Part shown: piece after piece, positions 6,895 through 11,862 of the stretch
How the letters are laid out: every line of letters starts with the position of its first letter
Numbering within the stretch: position 1 is the stretch's first letter
From: DATKKX01 sp035542775
GTDB lineage: Bacteria; Planctomycetota; Phycisphaerae; UBA1845; UTPLA1
Assembly: GCA_035542775.1 (NCBI GenBank)
Contig: DATKKX010000207.1
Span: forward strand, 1 to 11,862
Length of the DNA: 11,862 nt
Reading direction: 5' to 3'
Program-made: the position numbers and the translations under genes
Notes under the pieces: generated by a model
Seen by the model: the letters and a program-made list of their open reading frames with translations, nothing else
Told to the model about the DNA's origin: nothing
Database searches by the model: none

Positions 6895-8198
6895 GATCGG
6901 TTGCTCCGAAGGCTCTCGGCCGCTGCTGAAACAACATGATCGATCGCGGCGTCATCATGGGCCGCCGACACGAACATGGCCTCGTAGCCCGAAGGCGGCA
7001 GCCACACGCCGCGCTCCAGCATTGCCTGGAAGAACTTCGCAAACCGCGCGTGGTCGGCGGCCTGGGCATCGGCAAAGTTGCGCACCGGCCGGTCTGCGAA
7101 GAAAAAGCCCAGCATGCCGCCCGTCCCATTTGCCTGGAAGGGCACGCCGGCCGTCTCGGCGGCGGCCTGCAAGCCCTGGATCAGCCGCGTCGTCTGGCGC
7201 TGCAGCCGGTCATAGAAGCCGGTTTCCCGGCAGAGCTTCAGCGTGGCGATGCCCGCCGCCATGGCCACCGGATTGCCGCTCAGTGTGCCGGCCTGGTACA
7301 TCGGCCCCAGCGGGCTGACCAGTTCCATGATTCGCCTCGGTCCGCCGTAAGCCGCCACCGGCATGCCTCCGCCGATGACCTTGCCGAGGCAGGTGATGTC
7401 CGGTCGAACGGGAATCGTTCTTTGATAGCCGCCCCACGCCACGCGGAAGCCGGTCATCACCTCGTCGAAGATCAGCAGGCTACCGTAATGATCGCACAGC
7501 CGCCGTAGCCCCTCGAGGAAGCCGGGCTGGGGGGCGACATAGCCCATGTTGCCCGCGACCGGTTCGACGAAGATGCCGGCCAAGTCGCGGCCGTGTGCGG
7601 TCATGATCCGCTCGACCGCAGCGAGATCGTTGTAGGGGGCCAGCAGCGTGTGTCGGACGGCGTCCGCGGGGACACCGGCGGAATCCGGCGTGCCGAACGT
7701 CGCGGCCCCCGAGCCGGCGGACACAAGCATCGCGTCGCTATGGCCGTGGTAGCAGCCGATGAACTTGATGATCTTCGCCCGTCCGGTCGCCGCGCGGGCC
7801 AGGCGGCAGGCGCTCATGCAGGCCTCGGTGCCGCTGCTGACGAAGCGAACCATCTCGACTGCGGGCAGGGCAGCGACGATGATCTCCGCCAGTTCCGCCT
7901 CAGCGGCGCAGCAGGCGCCGAAGCTGAGGCCGTCGGCGGCCGCTTTCTGCACCGCCTCGACCACGGCCGGGTGGGCGTGACCCACGATGGCCGGTCCCCA
8001 GCTTCCGACGAGATCCACGTATTCGTTGCCGTCGACGTCCCAGATTCTTGCGCCGGCCGCTCGGGCGACGAAGACGGGATGCCCGCCGACCGCGCGAAAC
8101 GCGCGCACCGGGCTGTCGACGCCGCCGACCAGGACACGCGCGGCGCGCTCGTGCGCTGCCGCGGACTTCGCAAAGAGGGCTTTGTTCGTTTTCGCCAT
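6891..8198 (-). CDS. hemL: Glutamate-1-semialdehyde 2,1-aminomutase
   Basis: PLP-dependent enzyme converting glutamate-1-semialdehyde into 5-aminolevulinate, the second step of the C5 route; it usually works next to HemA. At 435 residues it has the standard length. Visible motifs: GGVDSPVRAF (25-34), SSGTEACMSA (121-130), IGCYHGHSDA, IFVEPVAGNMG, IFDEVMTGFR (243-252) and the PLP lysine K273 in CLGKVIGGGMPVAAYGG, then YQAGTLSGNPVAMAAG. The motifs favour HemL over other class III aminotransferases. The start is ATG 8198 with GGAG 6 nt upstream. It is the first gene of the minus-strand operon, with a possible -10 box just upstream and hemC overlapping its stop. Confidence 0.97.
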   Translation of the reverse strand: MAKTNKALFAKSAAAHERAARVLVGGVDSPVRAFRAVGGHPVFVARAAGARIWDVDGNEYVDLVGSWGPAIVGHAHPAVVEAVQKAAADGLSFGACCAAEAELAEIIVAALPAVEMVRFVSSGTEACMSACRLARAATGRAKIIKFIGCYHGHSDAMLVSAGSGAATFGTPDSAGVPADAVRHTLLAPYNDLAAVERIMTAHGRDLAGIFVEPVAGNMGYVAPQPGFLEGLRRLCDHYGSLLIFDEVMTGFRVAWGGYQRTIPVRPDITCLGKVIGGGMPVAAYGGPRRIMELVSPLGPMYQAGTLSGNPVAMAAGIATLKLCRETGFYDRLQRQTTRLIQGLQAAAETAGVPFQANGTGGMLGFFFADRPVRNFADAQAADHARFAKFFQAMLERGVWLPPSGYEAMFVSAAHDDAAIDHVVSAAAESLRSNRS

Positions 8199-8207
8199 GA
8201 TCTACTC

Positions 8208-8231
8208 CGGCACAGACACAGTATAGTGCCG
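8208..8231 (-). promoter_or_regulatory. Possible hemL promoter -10 within an inverted repeat
   Basis: On the minus strand TATACT (8225 to 8220) matches the -10 consensus at 5 of 6 bases and lies ~21 nt before the hemL ATG, leaving a short leader that holds the GGAG site. A 6-bp inverted repeat, CGGCAC (8208-8213) and GTGCCG (8226-8231), brackets it and could be an operator. I see no good -35 box at 17 nt. This is a weak call. Confidence 0.3.
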
Positions 8232-8370
8232 CGGCGTCAGGATAGGCCAGCCCTGGCTGAGGCTCTGCCGTTTCTTGCCTATGCAGTCCCGGTACGGTAC
8301 CGTGCCTGCAACGAAGGCGGGTGAACCAGTGTCGGCTGGGCTGGGGCTCACGGTGCTGGTGGGCAGATCC

Positions 8371-8374
8371 GAGG
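8371..8374 (+). promoter_or_regulatory. Ribosome binding site GAGG for mog
   Basis: GAGG lies 6 nt before ATG 8381. It decides the start against the upstream in-frame Met at 8321, whose extra 20 residues (rich in Trp, Arg and Cys) do not resemble the family. Confidence 0.6.
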
Positions 8375-8380
8375 TCAGGC

Positions 8381-8905
8381 ATGTTCTCCGTTGCCATTCT
8401 CACCGTCAGCGACCGTTGCTCCCGCGGCCAGACCGAGGACACCTCCGGACCGGCGCTGGCGGAGATTGTCAGGCAGGAGCTGCATGGCGACGTAGTGACG
8501 AGCGGGTGCGTGCCGGATGAGGCAGAGGTCATCCGGCAGCAGCTTGAGACCTGGTGCTCGGCAACACCAGTGATTGACCTGGTTCTGACAACGGGCGGCA
8601 CGGGGCTCGGGCCTCGCGACGTGACGCCGGAAGCGACCTTGGCCGTGCTGGAGCGACGGCACGCAGGGCTCATGGAGCTGATGCGGCTGCGGTGCTTCCC
8701 GGAGCAGCCGCGGGCATTCCTGTCGCGCGGTGAAGCCGGAACGCGGGGGAGCACGCTGATCATCAACCTCCCGGGTTCACCGCGCGGGAGCACGGAGTGC
8801 TTGAGGGCCTTGCTCGATGTTCTTCCACATGCGTTGGAGATACTGCGGGGGGAAGGGCGGCACATCGACGAACGTGAGACGCACGGGCACGATCCGGCGG
8901 AGTGA
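8381..8905 (+). CDS. mog: Molybdopterin adenylyltransferase (MogA/MoaB family)
   Basis: Adenylylates molybdopterin before molybdate insertion by MoeA; a small soluble protein, usually trimeric. The 174 residues fit the family. Motifs: AILTVSDRCSRG...EDTSGP (5-24), VLTTGGTGLGPRDVTPEAT (68-86, with the TGGTG signature and the following Asp), LSRGEAGTRGSTLIINLPGSPRGSTECL (114-141, including the NLPG(S/Q)P motif) and a closing helix. MogA and MoaB share this fold, and the symbol is chosen from the PRDVTPEAT and LSR..G motifs, so the distinction is not certain. It stands alone on the plus strand, convergent with mobBA 9 nt away, in a cluster with moeA. Confidence 0.9.
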   Translation: MFSVAILTVSDRCSRGQTEDTSGPALAEIVRQELHGDVVTSGCVPDEAEVIRQQLETWCSATPVIDLVLTTGGTGLGPRDVTPEATLAVLERRHAGLMELMRLRCFPEQPRAFLSRGEAGTRGSTLIINLPGSPRGSTECLRALLDVLPHALEILRGEGRHIDERETHGHDPAE

Positions 8906-8915
8906 TCGGCCGGAT
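8892..8915. terminator. Hairpin at the mog/mobBA convergent junction
   Basis: 7-bp perfect stem ATCCGGC (8892-8898) and GCCGGAT (8909-8915) with a 10-nt loop, exactly at the 3' ends of both genes. It lacks a T-run on either side, so an intrinsic terminator is uncertain. Confidence 0.3.
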
Positions 8916-10009
8916 TATGTGCCGGTGCGAGGCGGGGGGTCATCATCACGCAACCGGTCGAGTTGCTCCGGCGTATCCACGTCTGTCCAGCAGGCCCGCA
9001 GCTCGGAGGGTATGAGTGGGGCGTGCACAGCGCGTTCTCGGGTCAATTCCTGCAATGAGGTAATGCCGCGAGCGGCGTAACCGTCGAGCACTCCACGTAT
9101 CTGCGGCTCATACAGGGCGAACAATGGTTCGACGCCCTCCGGCGACAGCCGCGGCAGCACCACCCAGCGGCCTGGCGCCCGTTGGCCGAGCAGCCAGTCC
9201 AAGGCCACGGTCTGCAGGCGCGGCAGATCACAGGCCAGCATCAGCCAGGCGGCTGACGGGGCCCAGCGGAGAGCCGCCAGCACGCCGGCGAGCGGCCCGC
9301 TGCTGTCGGGGGCATCCGGGATGCGGGCCAGCGGTTGATCGAGCTGTGGAACCGGGCCGTCGCCGATCAGATAGGCATGCGGGATGCGTTGCCGTACCCG
9401 ACTCGCGATTCGATCCAGTAGCGTCGTTCCCTCGCAGGGCAGGAACGCCTTGGGCCGACCCATGCGTGAGCTGGATCCGCCGATGAGGATGCCGGCGTAG
9501 ACCGGGCGACTGCTAAGGGCGCCGCGAAGTTGCCGTTGGACCCACTCGACAAAGACCGGCAGGCGTTGCCCTTCCCACGGGAGCACCGCACACACGTTCA
9601 AGGCCTCTGACGGCACGCCCGCATCGTCTTTGCCGGTCAGCCAGAGCTTGGGCAGGGGCGTTGACTTGTGCCCTTCGACCAAAACCACATCGTGATCGGC
9701 AGCGAGCCGGGCGATGAGCAGGGGCAGGTCGTCCATTGGGGTGGCATGGCGGCGGAGTACAATCTGCCCCGGACATTGCACGGCGACCTCCGCCCCTGCG
9801 CGGAACAGGCGGTCGGAGTCCTTGCCGGCTCTGTCGATCTCCAATTCGTGACCACAGTGCTTGATTACGGCCACACGCAGACCGGCCTGGACCAGCGCGG
9901 GGATGGCTTGCTCCAGAAGGGTCGTCTTGCCGGAGCCGCTCGCCCCACAGACCGCCACGACGGCCGACGGCGGATGCGCCGTTTCGGTGTTGGAGCGTTG
10001 TGTAGACAT
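8915..10009 (-). CDS. mobBA: MobB-MobA fusion: molybdopterin-guanine dinucleotide biosynthesis
   Basis: Two normally separate proteins in one 364-residue chain. The N-terminal ~165 residues are MobB, a GTP-binding accessory protein: Walker A GASGSGKTT (22-30), VIKHCGHELEIDRAGKDSDR, then VLVEGHKSTPLPKLW. The C-terminal ~195 residues are MobA, the guanylyltransferase that joins GMP from GTP to Mo-molybdopterin: AGILIGGSSSRMGRPKAFLP (172-191), followed by SGPLAGVLAAL, LACDLPRL and WTDVDTPEQL. The start at 10009 is preferred because GAGG lies 5 nt upstream; the ATG at 10033 has no ribosome binding site and would lie upstream of the predicted transcription start. The product is needed by bis-MGD enzymes, such as the oxidoreductase at the right edge. 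The gene is divergent from moeA. Confidence 0.92.
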   Translation of the reverse strand: MSTQRSNTETAHPPSAVVAVCGASGSGKTTLLEQAIPALVQAGLRVAVIKHCGHELEIDRAGKDSDRLFRAGAEVAVQCPGQIVLRRHATPMDDLPLLIARLAADHDVVLVEGHKSTPLPKLWLTGKDDAGVPSEALNVCAVLPWEGQRLPVFVEWVQRQLRGALSSRPVYAGILIGGSSSRMGRPKAFLPCEGTTLLDRIASRVRQRIPHAYLIGDGPVPQLDQPLARIPDAPDSSGPLAGVLAALRWAPSAAWLMLACDLPRLQTVALDWLLGQRAPGRWVVLPRLSPEGVEPLFALYEPQIRGVLDGYAARGITSLQELTRERAVHAPLIPSELRACWTDVDTPEQLDRLRDDDPPPRTGT

Positions 10010-10014
10010 AGAGG

Positions 10015-10058
10015 CCTCAGCATTAATCATCATATCAAGATGAGTTTGACGCCGGCAA
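10015..10058 (-). promoter_or_regulatory. Promoter and ribosome binding site of mobBA
   Basis: On the minus strand TTGCCG (10058-10053), an 18-nt spacer and TATGAT (10034-10029) resemble a sigma-70 promoter. Transcription would start near 10022, followed by GAGG (10018-10015) and ATG 10009. This agrees with the shorter start for mobBA. Confidence 0.4.
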
Positions 10059-10228
10059 CAGCGGGGACGCGCGTTTGCAGCCTGTTTCTCCTTGCGGGTG
10101 CCCGGAAGGAGGTGGACAATCCGGCCCAGCCGTCATGGTGCTCCGATCGCTCATGGTTTCGGGATCAGCGGGAGCGCGCCGGTTGCCGACGTACAGCTTG
10201 TTCAGCGGGCGAAGGCGGAGACGCCATG

Positions 10229-10232
10229 GGAG
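10229..10232 (+). promoter_or_regulatory. Ribosome binding site GGAG for the chosen moeA start
   Basis: GGAG lies 6 nt before TTG 10239, the best spaced canonical start just ahead of the conserved MoeA region. Confidence 0.4.
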
Positions 10233-10238
10233 ACTTTC

Positions 10239-11462
10239 TTGAGACCCGCGCCTGACACTTCACCGAGCAATCGCGGCTTCGCGTCGCCAGAAGAAGCACT
10301 GAACGCATTCTGCCAGCGATTGAAGCCGGTCGGGGTCGAGGCGGTTCCGCTCACGCAGGCCGCCGGGCGCGTCCTTGCAGTACCGGCGCGGGCCGACCGC
10401 GACAATCCCCCATGTGACGTCAGCGCGATGGATGGATACGCAGTCCGTCTCGCCGATTTGCAGCAACGCTCGCTGGAAGTGGCCAGCGAGGCAATGATCG
10501 GCCAGCCCCCTGTGGCTCTGCCGCCCGGCAAGACCATCCGGATCTTCACCGGCGCCCCGGTGCCCTCGGCCGCCGAAGCGATCATCCAGCGCGAGCACGT
10601 GACGGAGGAGCCGCATCAGATCGTGCTGCGGCCGTTTCCCAAACCTCCTGTCCGCGGACTGAACATACGCCCCCAGGGAGAAAACGCCCGATCTGGTGAA
10701 GTCGTGGCAGCCTCGGGGACCATGATCACAGCAGCAGTCGTCGCCACGCTGGCCAGTTTCGGGCACGTGGAATTGTCGGTTTACCGGCGTGTACGAGTAG
10801 GAGTCATCACGACCGGCAACGAGTTGGTGGGACCAGAGGCAAGCGCTCCACCGTGGCGGATCCGTGACAGCAATGGGCCCGGTCTGGCCGGGTTGTTCGC
10901 ACCATGGAATTGGGTGGAGGTGCTTTCCGCCGTGCGGGTGAGCGATGACCGCGCGGCCATGAAGCGTGTTGTCGAGGACGCTCTGGCCCGTTGCGACGCA
11001 ATCCTGCTGACGGGCGGCGTGTCCGCCGGGCAGTATGACTTTGTGCCCGACGTGATCGCCGAGCTGGGCGGGCAGAAGATTTTCCACCGGCTGCCGATGC
11101 GGCCGGGGGCGCCGGTCCTGGGCGCGATCGGGCCGCGGGGTCAGGCGATTCTGGGTCTGCCCGGCAACCCCGTGTCAGTGATGGTTACGGCGAGGCGGCT
11201 GGGCCTTGGTGCGATGCGGCGCCTGGCCGGATTTGCCGAGCCACATCTGCGCGTGCCGGAGGTTCGGTTGATCGAAGTCGACGGCAAGACCATGCCGAAC
11301 TGGTGGTTTCGTCTGGTCCGCTTGACGGGGGCGGGTATGGCCGAGCTGGTTCCCACGCGCGGGTCCGGGGACGTGGTGTCGTTGGGGCAGAGCGATGGGT
11401 TTATTGAGATCCCGCCGGATGCGGCAGGGGAGGGGCCGTGGCCGTTCTATTCATGGGCCTGA
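10239..11462 (+). CDS. moeA: Molybdopterin molybdenumtransferase MoeA
   Basis: Inserts molybdate into adenylylated molybdopterin, acting after Mog. From TTG 10239 it has 407 residues, the family norm. Motifs: SPEEALNAF, AAGRVLAVPARADRDNPP, DVSAMDGYAV (60-69), FTGAPVPSAAEAI, RPQGENARSGEVV, GVITTGNELV, RDSNGPGLAGL, LLTGGVSAGQYDFV (256-269), MRPGAPVLGAI and GLPGNPVSVMVTA, then a C-terminal beta-barrel domain. There is no in-frame ATG before MDGYAV. The alternatives are TTG 10092 or GTG 10098 without a ribosome site, or a non-canonical ATC 10119 placed after a perfect AAGGAGGTG; these would add 40-49 residues with no family resemblance. Domain identity is certain, the start is not. It is convergent with the molybdoenzyme gene to its right. 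Confidence 0.93.
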   Translation: MRPAPDTSPSNRGFASPEEALNAFCQRLKPVGVEAVPLTQAAGRVLAVPARADRDNPPCDVSAMDGYAVRLADLQQRSLEVASEAMIGQPPVALPPGKTIRIFTGAPVPSAAEAIIQREHVTEEPHQIVLRPFPKPPVRGLNIRPQGENARSGEVVAASGTMITAAVVATLASFGHVELSVYRRVRVGVITTGNELVGPEASAPPWRIRDSNGPGLAGLFAPWNWVEVLSAVRVSDDRAAMKRVVEDALARCDAILLTGGVSAGQYDFVPDVIAELGGQKIFHRLPMRPGAPVLGAIGPRGQAILGLPGNPVSVMVTARRLGLGAMRRLAGFAEPHLRVPEVRLIEVDGKTMPNWWFRLVRLTGAGMAELVPTRGSGDVVSLGQSDGFIEIPPDAAGEGPWPFYSWA

Positions 11463-11489
11463 CATAACATCGATGCGCCCCGCCAGAAA

Positions 11490-11862
11490 TTACTTGCCCG
11501 TCATGTAGTAAGCTTCCGGGGCCGGCCGGGCCACGCGGGCGAACCACAGCGGGCGGCGGAGGCCGCCTGGGCCGGGAGCTGGGCGAGCAAAGCTCTTCCA
11601 TTTCAGGTAGACGGCGTGGGCCCGCTTGGTGTCGACGAATACATCGCCTTCGCGGTCTTCGGGGCCGGCCTTCTCCAGACGCACGACCTGATGCCAGCAC
11701 TGCATGCCGCTGACCGGGTCAGGGTGCACGGGGAAGGTCAGGTTCTGGTTGACACCGGCGCTGCTCCACCATACCCGCTGCGTGTCGGGATCATCGCTCT
11801 TCCAGGGCTTGACGCCGTGGACCTGCCGCAGTTTCCACTTGCCGGGCTCCGTCTCGCGGAGA
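11490..11862 (-). CDS. C-terminal end of a molybdopterin oxidoreductase-like protein (5' end outside window)
   Basis: An open frame enters from the right edge on the minus strand and ends at TAA 11490-11492; 123 residues are visible. The tail RVWWSSAGVNQNLTFPVHPD, then PVSGMQCWHQVVRLEKA, then GDVFVDTKRAHAVYLKW and RRPLWFARVARP, resembles the end of the dinucleotide-binding domain in DMSO-reductase-family catalytic subunits of the polysulfide/thiosulfate/arsenate-reductase type. The location beside mobBA and moeA fits. Family and substrate cannot be settled without the N-terminal Fe-S and cofactor domains. An in-frame GTG at 11729 is internal and not the start, because coding clearly continues upstream of it. 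Confidence 0.5.
   Translation of the reverse strand, partial: LRETEPGKWKLRQVHGVKPWKSDDPDTQRVWWSSAGVNQNLTFPVHPDPVSGMQCWHQVVRLEKAGPEDREGDVFVDTKRAHAVYLKWKSFARPAPGPGGLRRPLWFARVARPAPEAYYMTGK

Larger units (their letters stand above)
8199..8380. other. Divergent intergenic region hemL/mog
   Basis: 182 nt between the hemL and mog starts, with no convincing gene. It probably holds both promoters. Besides the hemL -10 candidate it has a 10-bp palindrome ACGGTACCGT (8294-8303) and a short GCCAG/CTGGC hairpin (8246-8257). No sigma-70 box for mog was clear. Confidence 0.5.
10010..10238. other. Divergent intergenic region mobBA/moeA
   Basis: 229 nt that hold the mobBA promoter and probably that of moeA. 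On the plus strand there is AAGGAGGTG (10106-10114), a perfect anti-16S match, but no ATG, GTG or TTG follows at a usable distance. The moeA frame is open through this region from 10092, yet its third-position bases look less GC-biased than those of moeA. Its start is therefore uncertain. Confidence 0.45.

Noticed and set aside
5764..6939. 391-codon open frame on the plus strand
   Set aside because: Lies opposite hemC and hemD, both certain by motif and coupling; no ribosome site or domain.
10010..10033. Longer mobBA start at ATG 10033
   Set aside because: No Shine-Dalgarno site, and it would lie upstream of the predicted transcription start; the Met at 10009 has GAGG 5 nt upstream.
10092..10238. 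N-terminal extension of moeA from TTG 10092 or GTG 10098
   Set aside because: No ribosome binding site upstream, weaker codon bias and no match to the MoeA N-terminus; 10239 is preferred, though not proven.
11463..11489. Terminator between moeA and the molybdoenzyme gene
   Set aside because: Only 27 nt and no stem followed by a T-run.

Overview
The window is a GC-rich, densely packed bacterial segment holding almost all of the tetrapyrrole (haem) pathway, followed by genes for the molybdenum cofactor. The style of several proteins, above all the divergent uroporphyrinogen decarboxylase with its NLNHGV motif, and a 'GGCACGGACAAAG' palindromic repeat suggest Planctomycetota or a relative. That placement is inference from recall of family patterns, not a search result.

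Layout. Positions 1-5366, plus strand: a tight operon made of the 3' end of a probable glutamyl-tRNA reductase (hemA, 5'-truncated by the window), hemN, hemE, hemY and hemB. Neighbours overlap by 4 to 20 nt or are 4 nt apart, so translational coupling is likely. Positions 5333-8198, minus strand: a convergent second operon, hemL-hemC-hemD, also with 4-nt overlaps. hemD and hemB overlap tail to tail by 34 nt. Positions 8199-8380: divergent promoter region. Positions 8381-11462: mog (plus), a mobB-mobA fusion (minus, convergent with mog) and moeA (plus, divergent from mobBA). Positions 11490-11862: 3' end of a minus-strand molybdopterin oxidoreductase-like gene, truncated by the window.

Together the genes give the C5 route from glutamyl-tRNA to protoporphyrin IX: HemA, HemL, HemB, HemC, HemD, HemE, HemN and HemY. 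Ferrochelatase is not in the window. The second block converts molybdopterin to Mo-molybdopterin (Mog, MoeA) and then to the guanine dinucleotide form (MobB-MobA). That is the cofactor form used by DMSO-reductase-family enzymes, and the partial gene at the right edge looks like one of them.

The most notable item is a 125-bp element inside hemY (3567-3691). It has perfect 18-bp inverted ends, and each half is itself a palindrome, as in a REP doublet (REPIN). It is read through in frame, adding about 42 residues to the enzyme. I saw no CRISPR array, tRNA, rRNA, insertion sequence or phage gene.
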